In this document: positions 1-7,566 of the stretch, one piece after another
Layout of the letters: each line of letters opens with the position of its first letter
How positions within the stretch are numbered: position 1 is the first letter of the stretch
Origin: Acidobacteriota bacterium
GTDB taxonomy: Bacteria; Acidobacteriota; Blastocatellia; Pyrinomonadales; Pyrinomonadaceae
Length of the DNA: 18,533 nt
Direction: 5' to 3'
Assembly (NCBI GenBank): GCA_016703965.1
Contig: JADJBB010000018.1
Coordinates: forward strand, 1-18,533
Translations under genes and position numbers: made by a program
The notes under the pieces: generated by a model
What the model saw: the letters and a program-made list of their open reading frames with translations, nothing else
Databases searched by the model: none
What the model was told of the DNA's origin: nothing

Positions 1-1
1 T

Positions 2-2350
2 TACCGAATTGTCCGAGAGATCGGTCACGGCGGGATGGGAACCGTCTTTTGGCACGGCGGGACGATGGAGAGTTCGACCAGGATGTCGTAAAAGATCGTC
101 CGCCAATCAGTCGCCGACTCCCGCATAATCGAGCATTTTCGACGCGAACGTCAGATTCTCGCAGGCCTTAACCATCCCAACATCGCCGCATTGCACGACG
201 GCGGCATTTCCGATCGCGGTGAGCCGTTCATCGCAATGGAATATGTCGATGGTCTGACGCTGACCGAATACGCGTCGGCCCGAGCGCTGTCCATCCACGA
301 TCGTCTGCTGCTCTTTTTGAAGGTTTGTGCCGCCGTGGCGTACGCACATCGGAATCTCGTAGTGCATCGCGATATCAAACCGTCGAACATCGTAATCAAC
401 TCGGATGGCGAGCCGAAATTACTTGATTTTGGGCTTGCCAAGGCGTTCGAGATCGATAATACCAACACTCAAACCGCCGTACTCGCATTTACGCCGGCCT
501 ACGCATCGCCGGAACAGATCGGCGGGCGGGCGATCACCACCTCAAGTGATATTTACTCGCTCGGAGTAGTTCTGTATGAATTGTTGACCGGGTCAAAACC
601 GCTGGACCTTGAAAATAAGAGTTTCGACGAGGTTTTGCAGACGATCAATGCAAGTCAGCCCGTCCCTCCAAGTTCGGTCGTCCGCCTGGCTCCGAATATT
701 CCCGGGAGACGGTCATTGGCCGGCGACCTCGACAATATTGTTTTAATGGCTCTTCGGAAGGAACCCGAGAGGCGCTACACATCAGTTGAGGACCTCGCCG
801 AGGATGTCCGGCGCCACCTTAGCGGAAGGCCGGTGATAGCTCGGCCGAATACCGCCGTCTATCTAATTGGTAAATTTTTCAACCGACATAGATTGGGTGT
901 CGGTGCCGCGGCACTGATCGTGATTTCACTCGTTACCGGGATGATCTTTGCTCTGTGGCAGGCCAGTGTCGCACGTCACGAACGTGACCGTGCGGAACAC
1001 CGCTTTCGCGACATTCGACAACTTTCAAATTCACTTCTATTTGAGATCACGCCGAAGATCGAGCGTCTGAACGGTGCGACTGAAGCTCGTGAAACGGTCG
1101 TAACACGGGCACTCGAGTACCTCGATTCTCTGGCGGAGGAATCGGCGGATGACGCAGGACTTCAGGCTGAGCTTGCGGCAGCGTACGAAAAGGTCGGCGA
1201 TCTGCAGGGCAACCCAAATCGCCCTAATCTAAACAATCTATCGGGGGCGGTCACCAGTTTCGAAAAGGCACTTTTGATCAGGCAGCGGTTACCGCAAAGT
1301 GCCGACAACCGGCGACTCATCGCCCGGAACTTGCAATCGACGAGCCTTATTCGCACGCGACAAAGTGATATCTCGGGCGCGATCCGCGACAGTGAATTGG
1401 GCCTTACCATCTACGGCGAACTCATTGCAGCGGATCCGGGGTCCGCTGAACTGAAGATGTCGGCTATTGAGGCTCAGATCGAGCACGCGCAGATCTATTC
1501 CAATAATAACCAATACTCGGTGGCGGTGCCGCTCTTTCGAAAGACGATCGACCAACTTGCCGGGCTGGATCAAAATTCAGACGTCGTTCAAAAATTGCAG
1601 ACTCGGGCGATCTTCTATCTCAGCAACGCTCTTTCGTGGGACGGTGCACAGAGTGAGGCCGAGATCGAGATGGACAAGGCGATCGAGTTGGCCGACGGGC
1701 TCGCTGCCCGTTCACCAAATGACTCCGGCGTCCTGGCTCTCGTATGGCTCGCGTACGGCCTTGCCAGCAGCATTTACGAAGAGGCCTCGCCGACCCGTTC
1801 GCTGCATTTTGCCGAGCGGCAGTTTGCGGTCGCCGAGCAGGCCGTAAATGCAGATAAGGCGGACGCTCAGGCTCGCTATAATCTCGCTCGCACCGGATCA
1901 CGATTGGGATTTGTTCTTACGCTTGTCGGTAAGCCTCGGGAAGCGTATATGCGGCTCACAAAGACCGAAGAAATGTTTAAGACATTGGTCTCGGATGATC
2001 CTAAAAACGCGATGTTTCAGCGTGATCTCGCTACGCTATATGTGAGAATGGGCGATACCAGCGAGAAAGCGAACAATCTACAGGACGCGATGGTCAAATA
2101 TCAGAGATCTGCCGAGATATATAAGCAGATCGCCGATCTGGATGTCCGCAATACACTTGCCCGCCGCGACCTCGCCCAGTCACTTAAAAGCGTCGGTATG
2201 ACGGCGATCAAACTTGGCCGCAAAGAGATCGCCCGGCGCGAACTCGAACGCTCCCTAGCTCTGCTCAATGAACTGCGATCTCAAAACGCGATCGGCAAAT
2301 GGGATGAGAAACTCCTGGACGAGGTCCAACTTTCACTCACAAAACTCTGA
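2..2350 (+). CDS. Ser/Thr protein kinase, membrane-anchored, with TPR-like C-terminus; 5' partial, two frameshifts
   Basis: Hanks-type kinase. The glycine-rich loop (GHGGMGTVF) is encoded at 23-49. Counting residues from the open stretch that begins at 191, the catalytic loop HRDIKPSN is at 59-66, DFG at 79-81 and the SPE of the activation segment at 106-108. A transmembrane helix follows at about residues 235-257, so the kinase domain should be cytosolic. The remaining ~460 residues are helical, TPR-like repeats containing recognisable pairs such as AAAYEKVGDLQ and LYVRMGDTSEKANN, probably for protein-protein contact. The N-terminus is cut by the window edge. The glycine loop and the rest share a frame, but the segment 49-90 must be read one frame off: a base seems missing in the T run at 47-50 and one extra in the A run at 90-93. 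The two shifts compensate, which argues for sequence error. The substrate cannot be inferred. Nothing links it to the element on its right, and it is probably host chromosome. Confidence 0.9.
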
Positions 2351-2371
2351 TCCGAAGCCCGCAAAATAAAA

Positions 2372-2405
2372 AAGCACCCCCGAAAGAGTGCTTCTATTAA
2401 TTTTT
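2372..2405 (+). terminator. Hairpin with T-rich tail after the kinase
   Basis: A 6-bp stem AAGCAC (2372-2377) / GTGCTT (2388-2393) with a 10-nt loop is followed by CTATTAATTTTT. It lies 22 nt after the kinase stop and immediately before the tRNA-like sequence on the other strand. It is a plausible Rho-independent terminator, although the stem is short and the T run is offset by several bases. Confidence 0.55.
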
Positions 2406-2478
2406 GGTGATCCGAGCAGGACTCGAACCTGCGACCCAGTGGTTAAAAGCCCCTTCTAATCGATTTTCTGCTCGGACT
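2405..2478 (-). other. tRNA-Lys(UUU)-like sequence, intact only in its 3' half; probable attachment site
   Basis: Read on the minus strand, 2451 to 2405 matches a tRNA from the anticodon loop to the end: loop CTTTTAA (anticodon UUU), stem strand CCACT, five variable bases, a T-arm GCAGG-TTCGAGT-CCTGC, acceptor strand TCGGATC, discriminator A and encoded CCA. The 5' half is degenerate. The anticodon stem 5' strand AGGGG has one mismatch, there is no recognisable D-arm, and the 5' acceptor strand pairs only in TCCGA. A 9-bp inverted repeat, TCCGAGCAG (2411-2419) / CTGCTCGGA (2468-2476), links the two ends. With a tyrosine recombinase gene about 100 bp away, the best reading is a tRNA 3' end left at the left junction of an integrated element. 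The intact tRNA would then lie beyond the right end of the window. The alternative is a decayed tRNA gene. Confidence 0.65.
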
Positions 2479-2553
2479 CTAAGAGCAATTAGCCCGTATT
2501 TTATTTGGCTTTTCGGTAGAATTCGGACTAAACTATTTATCGATTCCGAACTC

Positions 2554-2577
2554 AAATAGATAAATAAATAGATAAAT
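2554..2577 (+). repeat. Perfect 12-bp tandem repeat at the integrase start
   Basis: AAATAGATAAAT occurs twice in direct tandem (2554-2565 and 2566-2577). The second copy runs into the integrase ATG at 2576-2578. A partly inverted relative (CTATTTATC) lies at 2533-2541. The position between the tRNA-like site and the integrase suits arm-type recombinase binding sites or an autoregulatory operator. No Shine-Dalgarno sequence is visible for the integrase. Confidence 0.6.
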
Positions 2578-3814
2578 GGCCGCAAACTCGGATAATCCTA
2601 AGAAGAAGAAACGCAAACGATATGGATCATACGCCTGGAAGTCTCCTTCTGGCTATCTCTATGCCAGGGTGTTTGTTAAAAATGCCGACGGTTCCGTAAA
2701 GCCTATTTATCGCCGAGCAGAGAATATAACACATGCAGAGCAGATTGGCGAGGAACTCAAACGTGAGTTTGAGAATAGAGGACAGGCATTTATAGATGGC
2801 CGAAAGATGGCTTTCGGTGAGCTTGCCGAATGGTACAAGAAAGAGTTCGTGATTTCGCCCGTCTATGTTAACGGTATAAAGATCGAAGGAATGAGGACGT
2901 GGAGCAGGAGCAAAATAAGATCGATCGAATTGTTACTGGAATCGGGAAGAAGGTTCTCATTTCGAGATCGATGAATCGACATTTCGAGCCTTTCGCAAGA
3001 AACGGATAAAAGACGAGGGTTAGCATTACTACAATAAACCGGGACTTTGAATCAATTCGCGCCATGATGCGGAAAGCTTGGAAGAAGAAATGGTTAAAGG
3101 AACTTCCGGATTTTGAGGACTTTATCCAAAAGGGGCTGGAAAATCGAAGAACGGTCACTGTAACCTCAGATCAGGAAAAGGTAATCCTCGAGGAAGCGAG
3201 GAAGGTGCTAACTGAGGCACCGCGACTATATGCTTTGATAATCTCATTAAGGGACTCGGGTGCTCGTCCGAATGAACTATACCCTGTAAACGACAGCAAG
3301 ACCGATTATTCGAAAGACACCTCCCCATTTTTCGAACCATTACGGTGGAGAGATCTTTTTGATGATGCCGGACAATTCAAAGATCTTACCCAGCTTGTTT
3401 CCTACAAGAACAAGCGGCGAGGTGAGGCATGCCGTAGTCACGGAGAGAATGAAGAGAGCCTTTGCGGAACTTTGGAAAGACCTAAGCAGACGAAACTTAA
3501 TATCGCAGAACGCAGCCGAACTGGATAATTTAATATTCCCTCACAGCACTTTTAAGAAGTCGTGGAACATCGTACGTGAAGCCGCAGGCTTACCGGGACT
3601 CAGGCTCCGGGATTTGCGTCGGGACTGGGTGACCAGACTGGGACGTCTCGGCTACTCTGATAAGCTCGCGCAACGTGGTGCCGGACATCAGAAGATGCAA
3701 ACGAGCTTCGAATACACCGAATTTGACGAAACGGCAGCTTTGCAGGCGAAAGCACTACTTGATTGCGATAATCAAACCTATGATCAAATGAGCCTTTCAG
3801 AACCAACTAAATAA
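2576..3814 (+). pseudogene. Tyrosine recombinase (phage-type integrase), broken by at least three frameshifts
   Basis: The locus is about 410 codons long, normal for a phage or ICE integrase. The N-terminal segment is basic (KKKKRKRYGSYAW) with an AP2-like/SAM-like arm-binding region. Next come AFRKKR and INRDFESIRAMMRKAW, typical of the core-binding domain. The catalytic domain has the first Arg in DSGARPNELYPV, the second box in LRLRDLRRDWVTRL (Arg in place of the usual first His), and GHQKMQTSFEYTEF with the His and the nucleophilic Tyr. Frame changes are needed between about 2890 and 2970, near 3021 (ACGAGGGTTAGC) and near 3420. Each leaves recognisable integrase sequence on both sides, so the breaks are recent or artefactual. 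It would catalyse site-specific integration and excision, presumably at the adjacent tRNA-like site. Confidence 0.85.
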
Positions 3815-4171
3815 TTTCGCAGCAAAGTTCAAGGATTGCCCTCTCGCTCCCCGAGCGATTTAGGTAGGTTTATATAATTTGTCAAAACTGCTCAAAACTT
3901 CTTAGAATCAACAGCTTAACGGCTATCCCCATTCAACACTGATAAGCCGTGATCAGCAACGCTGCAAACAACGTGCAACCAACTTTGCTTTCGAGCTTAG
4001 GTACTATCATATGCCCGTTGGAGACGTTTCAAACTTTCCGAATCATACCCCAACTGGAAGATCCCATCAGCCTCAACGCACTTTTTTCGCTGCAAATTGG
4101 GAAGAGGTTTACCAACGCATGCAATTGCTGTGCTTCGGTCAATTTGTAGAAAAATGAAAATGACGATCATG
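3815..4171. other. Intergenic region without a supported gene
   Basis: About 360 bp between the integrase and a convergent operon. It holds an open frame at 3949-4149 (+, GTG start, 66 codons) with no ribosome binding site and no recognisable sequence. I see no convincing promoter, repeat or RNA gene. Confidence 0.5.
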
Positions 4172-4207
4172 AAACGAGAAGGCAGAATTTAGAATCTCGT
4201 TTTTTTT
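4172..4207 (+). terminator. Rho-independent terminator between the convergent integrase region and the large operon
   Basis: The 8-bp stem AAACGAGA (4172-4179) / TCTCGTTT (4195-4202) has a 15-nt loop and continues into further T residues to 4207, giving eight Ts in a row on the plus strand. It abuts the stop codon of the minus-strand radical SAM gene (4206-4208). It is strongest for plus-strand transcription; on the minus strand only three Ts follow the stem. Confidence 0.6.
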
Positions 4208-4715
4208 AACCGGCCTGCAATCCATAAAGTTGCTGATTCGAAGAACCCCGATATTCTCCAGTCTTGGCGTTGAGAAATTGTTCGAACGGTCCATCAATCA
4301 AAACATCTATATGGGTGAGAATATAGTCGACACATGGATCGTGTCGTGCGATTAGGGTTTCGAGCGTATTGCCGCTGTACACTAATATCTGCTGATTGAA
4401 TCGATTAAGTCTCGATACCAGTTCTGCGACGGGCCCGGCCTGGTCAAACGGCTCGCCACCCAGAATCGTAACCCCATCGTGTTCGGCGCTTCTGGACAGG
4501 ACTTCCTTGACAACTGACGAAACGGAAACCAACTTCCCATTGTGCCGATCGTGTGTATCGGGCACGTAACATCCAGGACAACGAATTGAACATCCTGAAA
4601 CTTGAACTACGCTTCTTCGACCAGGCCCATCAACGACCGAATTATGATAAATCCGATAGAGCCAGATGGACTGATTGTCGTCGGAATCGGTTTGACGTGA
4701 GCAGTTTCACGGTCT
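4206..4715 (-). CDS. NrdG-like radical SAM activase-type protein (4Fe-4S), 5' end uncertain
   Basis: The cluster motif C-SIR-C-PG-C (CxxxCxxC) is encoded at about 4592-4569, preceded by NSVVDGPGRRSVVQVSGC. This is the classic start of single-domain radical SAM activases such as anaerobic ribonucleotide reductase activators. The SAM-contacting GGEP motif follows (TILGGEPFDQ), then YSGNTLE and a C-terminal VLIDGPFEQ and RGSSNQQ, as in the family. It should bind a [4Fe-4S] cluster and cleave S-adenosylmethionine. No start codon is found in the cysteine-motif frame before the upstream stop at about 4717, so a frameshift near 4680-4720 or a start in another frame (for example the GTG at about 4716) is likely. 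No glycyl-radical enzyme is nearby. Its company (DUF2997, DUF1257, AAA+) suggests a maturation role for that set instead. Confidence 0.8.
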
Positions 4716-4863
4716 TTCCTTGGAGCGGCTTTCCGCAATTCACATTCTGGGAAGTGCCAAGGTCATCTCTTAGATCGGTTAGAACCGCGTTGGAAATACC
4801 TGATACTTCGGTCGTGAGTTTCCCACTGTCGAGTTCAAGTATGAACGTGATCTCATTGCTCAT
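4642..4863 (-). CDS. Small beta-rich protein next to DUF2997; probably frameshifted at its C-terminus
   Basis: The ATG at 4863 overlaps the DUF2997 stop by four bases (ATGA), a sign of translational coupling. The first ~38 residues (MSNEITFILELDSGKLTTEV, then SNAVLTDLRDDLG) resemble a beta-beta-alpha unit like DUF2997, so it may be a diverged paralogue. After about residue 40 this frame becomes Arg-rich and ends at 4642. Another frame over the same DNA reads VKPIPTTISPSG and ends in SLMGLVEEA with a stop near 4605, overlapping the radical SAM gene. That alternative tail looks more protein-like and implies one missing or extra base near 4740-4760. No function is known to me. Confidence 0.5.
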   Translation of the reverse strand: MSNEITFILELDSGKLTTEVSGISNAVLTDLRDDLGTSQNVNCGKPLQGKTVKLLTSNRFRRQSVHLALSDLS

Positions 4864-5051
4864 TTTCGTTTGCTGGTCAGTTTGGACCTCCGTTTGACGA
4901 AATACTCTTGCTTCTTAGTTTCCGCAGAGGGATCGCCAAGAACTTCCTTTAGCTGTCTTGCGGCCTTCTCGCAAGCGGTCCCTTGATACCCTTTTATTTC
5001 GGTCTCGCAGGTTCCACGTTCGGTATCGATCTTGAATTCAACCTCGGGCAT
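4860..5051 (-). CDS. DUF2997 family small protein
   Basis: 63 residues, the usual size. It has the family pattern of two beta strands (VEFKIDTERGTCETEIKG) followed by a helix with a conserved Cys (TACEKAARQLKEVLG) and a charged tail. DUF2997 proteins have no established function to my knowledge and are typically found beside DUF1257 and Ycf46-like AAA+ genes, as here. The gene lies 18 bp after the DUF1257 gene and overlaps the next gene by ATGA, so all are probably one transcript. Confidence 0.8.
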   Translation of the reverse strand: MPEVEFKIDTERGTCETEIKGYQGTACEKAARQLKEVLGDPSAETKKQEYFVKRRSKLTSKRK

Positions 5052-5069
5052 AATCCACCATATTCCTTC

Positions 5070-5468
5070 TCAATATTTGATACGTATCTTAAGAGTTTTT
5101 CCGATTCGTTCCTTGATAAGCGTGCCGCCGAGCTTCTTGGCCATCTTTCTTGCCGCTGCTTCGTGATAGCTGTTCTGAAGCCTGATCACGAAGTCTTTCC
5201 CTAAGTGGTAATTCAGGTCCATATCATCGATAACGGCAACATAGCCTTTTGACGTTCTCCGGAAGCCGATATCTCCCAAAAGCGATTGCCGCTGGACTTC
5301 ACGACGCTTAATAACGACATCGGCTGTTTGTGGATCGCGTTTATCCCATCCTTCGAGGGGAATGTCAGTTCCGACAGTCGGAGTTGGGAACCCGCATTCG
5401 GCCAAGGCTTCGATGAGCAACTCTCGATTCGGGAATGACTGAGAGTCAAATGTCATGTATTTACTCAT
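5070..5468 (-). CDS. DUF1257 family protein (Ycf35-like)
   Basis: 132 residues. It opens with a short beta segment and the helix RELLIEALAECGF, then ADVVIKRREVQ, the family hallmark GDIGFRR, a stretch corresponding to the YELVAD region (KGYVAVIDDMD), and a C-terminal helix plus beta strand (NSYHEAAARKMAKKLGG, then KTLKIRIKY). DUF1257 includes the plastid and cyanobacterial Ycf35 proteins, whose biochemical role is unknown. It is 15 bp downstream of the AAA+ gene and upstream of DUF2997, the same set seen with Ycf46-type ATPases elsewhere. Confidence 0.8.
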   Translation of the reverse strand: MSKYMTFDSQSFPNRELLIEALAECGFPTPTVGTDIPLEGWDKRDPQTADVVIKRREVQRQSLLGDIGFRRTSKGYVAVIDDMDLNYHLGKDFVIRLQNSYHEAAARKMAKKLGGTLIKERIGKTLKIRIKY

Positions 5469-5483
5469 TGAGATTCTCCGTAA

Positions 5484-7103
5484 TTAGAGTTCATAAATCC
5501 GATCGGTGCGGTTTCCGGCAAGGCCGGTATGCTCGATTCGTGAGCCTACGCCTTTGATATTGTTCCGGGCCCATTTACGGATCTCTTCGATCTTCTCGCT
5601 CATCATCTGTGCTGTAGGCGTGATGTTCTCGGCGGCTTTAATGATGTCGCGGGTCTCGGCCTGCCGGTCGCCGTCGATGAAGGCTTCAAGAACTCCGTCT
5701 TGTACTGCACCTTCTATTTCCGCACCGGAGAAGTCCTTGCTCTTCTCTACCAGCTTATCGAGATCAAAGTATTCGGCATCGAGTGCTCTTTTCTTAAGGT
5801 GAACCCGGAATATTTCCTTACGATCCTCGGTCTCCGGAAGATCGACGAAGTGTATATATGAGAACCTACCGATCCTGAACTGTTCGGATTCGAGTTCGCG
5901 TACGTCATTGGCGGTAGCGAATACAAGAACGTCCTTGTTGTCCTGCATCCAGTTGAGAAGATAGGAGATAGTTCGTGCTGTCTCACCGCCGTCCGTCTTG
6001 TTGGACGACTTCATTCCTGAGACCGCTTTTTCGAACTCGCTGATACCGAGAATGCCTTTGATCGTTCCGGCGATAGATAACGCCCGCTTTATCGACATCG
6101 CCGACGAACCGATGACGCCTCCGCCCTCACCCATGATCGAACCGAAGTCCAGATCAAGCAGAGCCCGATTCGTAATGCTTGAAGCGACACGTTTACAGAG
6201 ATCTTTTCCGCATCCCGGAAGACCGACGAGCAGTATGCCTTTGCAGGGTTCGACGTGTCGTGCTTTTGCTCTCGGACTGAACGTGTATGCCGCGCGTTCA
6301 AGGATGGCTCGAAGCGATTGGTAGCCACCTAAGTTGCTTGCCGGTTCAGGATGCACATAGGTCAATGAGCCGCTACCGCGTATGACATTCTTCTTTTCTT
6401 CAAGAATGACATTGATCGAATCCTGATTCAGACCGTTACAACTGATGACCGCCTTTGCGACGACATTGCTGATCTCGACCGCTGTCAGACCAAGAAGAGA
6501 CTGCTGCAGAGCGTCCTGGGTTTCTTTGGTTAGGCTAATATCGAGCCCGTTGGATCGTAAGTTCTCAAACTGAAGTTCTATCGAGTCTTCGATCTCGGAT
6601 TCCCTCGGAAGATCGAGTTCTATCTGCGTCACTTCCTTTTCGAGTGTTTTTAGTTCGGGAAAGTTCGGTCCGACAAAGAGAACCGTGGCTTTCGTGGATT
6701 TGAGCTTCCAGGCGATCTCACGAAGTCGTCGAACGAGCAGCGGATCTTCCTGCCCATATGGGGAGATATAGGGTGCGTAATCACACAGCAGAAAAATACC
6801 CGTCTTCTGCTCGCTAATAAAACCAAGAAGGCTTTCGGGATCTTCGGTATCGCCGATCGTTTGAGGCGAGCTTAAAAGTCCTTCTTTCGGATCGACTACC
6901 TTCTGAAGGCCGCTTGGCCGGCTCCAGAAATAGAGAGGCTTCTCCTTGTGCCGATCCTGAAAGACGAGATCGACCAACGCCTCTCTTACGCGGTCTTCTT
7001 CGAAGGTATTGATAGCGATAAGCGGGTATCGGGCTCTGATCCTGATATCGAGCTCATGCAGGAACTTCCGGATGCTGTCAGCACCGGTTTCTAATTCAGA
7101 CAT
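5484..7103 (-). CDS. Ycf46-like AAA+ protein with altered Walker A and Walker B
   Basis: 539 residues, intact. The N-terminal ~250 residues (ARYPLIAINTFEEDRV, PLYFWSRPSGLQKV, GIFLLCDYAPY) match the non-catalytic half of Ycf46-type AAA proteins. The AAA+ module follows: Walker A GLPGCGKD at about 294-301, Walker B ILGISEFEKAVSG at about 351-363, sensor-1 FATAND at about 395-400, and FRIGRFSYIHFVDLP with the Arg finger region at about 409-423. Two key positions deviate. The Walker A Ser/Thr is Asp301, and the Walker B Asp is Ser355 while Glu356 is kept. The family usually has GKS/T and IDE-EKA. The reading frame is undisturbed and neither change needs an indel, so they are probably real. ATP binding or hydrolysis may be weakened, or the protein may be a structural partner of the DUF1257/DUF2997 proteins encoded just after it. 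Confidence 0.85.
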   Translation of the reverse strand: MSELETGADSIRKFLHELDIRIRARYPLIAINTFEEDRVREALVDLVFQDRHKEKPLYFWSRPSGLQKVVDPKEGLLSSPQTIGDTEDPESLLGFISEQKTGIFLLCDYAPYISPYGQEDPLLVRRLREIAWKLKSTKATVLFVGPNFPELKTLEKEVTQIELDLPRESEIEDSIELQFENLRSNGLDISLTKETQDALQQSLLGLTAVEISNVVAKAVISCNGLNQDSINVILEEKKNVIRGSGSLTYVHPEPASNLGGYQSLRAILERAAYTFSPRAKARHVEPCKGILLVGLPGCGKDLCKRVASSITNRALLDLDFGSIMGEGGGVIGSSAMSIKRALSIAGTIKGILGISEFEKAVSGMKSSNKTDGGETARTISYLLNWMQDNKDVLVFATANDVRELESEQFRIGRFSYIHFVDLPETEDRKEIFRVHLKKRALDAEYFDLDKLVEKSKDFSGAEIEGAVQDGVLEAFIDGDRQAETRDIIKAAENITPTAQMMSEKIEEIRKWARNNIKGVGSRIEHTGLAGNRTDRIYEL

Positions 7104-7123
7104 CGTTTGTTTACGGGAAGTGT

Positions 7124-7540
7124 TTAAGAAACGGATTGTGTGACAAGACGCCCGTTATGGCCATTTTGTCCATTGTTGCCGGTCGGTTTAGCTGCCTCGG
7201 TCATTCTTTCGACCTTCTGCATTTCTTCTCTTGATGCGATGCCGTTGTCGATCTTGAACCCTAGATTTGCTAAAGCCCTGCCAACAGCACTTGTTTCACC
7301 GTTTTCGATAAACGATGTCGTGTTTACATATCCCTGGCCGCGGACCTCGAAGGCGTGTCCGGTAGAACTAGGTTCCGCATCATCTCGGTTCCGATACGCT
7401 CCGGCTTTTATACACACGAAACCGCTGTCTTCGTTAAGCCTTATGATCTCGGTAACGATCCGGCCGTCCGGATACTTCTCATAGAACTCTGCTATGCGTG
7501 CATGAACCGGTATGTATTTGCTCAGGTCGAAGTTTGCCAT
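7124..7540 (-). CDS. Phage-type protein resembling Erf/single-strand-annealing-associated proteins
   Basis: 138 residues. The N-terminal SKYIPVHARIAEFYEKYPDG, the central acidic-aromatic region with AGAYRNRDD and GHAFEV, and the signature ETSAVGRALANLGF are shared with small proteins widespread in phages and plasmids and with Erf-like annealing proteins. The tail is Gln/Asn/Gly-rich (TGNNGQNGHNG), probably disordered. I infer a nucleic-acid-related role, such as binding single-stranded DNA during replication or recombination of the element, but the family assignment rests on the signature alone. It is 20 bp upstream of the AAA+ gene and in the same transcript. Confidence 0.55.
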   Translation of the reverse strand: MANFDLSKYIPVHARIAEFYEKYPDGRIVTEIIRLNEDSGFVCIKAGAYRNRDDAEPSSTGHAFEVRGQGYVNTTSFIENGETSAVGRALANLGFKIDNGIASREEMQKVERMTEAAKPTGNNGQNGHNGRLVTQSVS

Positions 7541-7566
7541 TTTTTGAGGCCCCGTATTTTTTTGAT

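Noticed and set aside
2405..2478. A functional tRNA-Lys gene
   Set aside because: No D-arm, a mismatch in the anticodon stem and poor pairing of the 5' acceptor strand; only the 3' half is tRNA-like.
3949..4149. 66-codon plus-strand open frame after the integrase
   Set aside because: GTG start without a ribosome binding site, no familiar sequence, low-complexity composition; kept only as part of the intergenic description.
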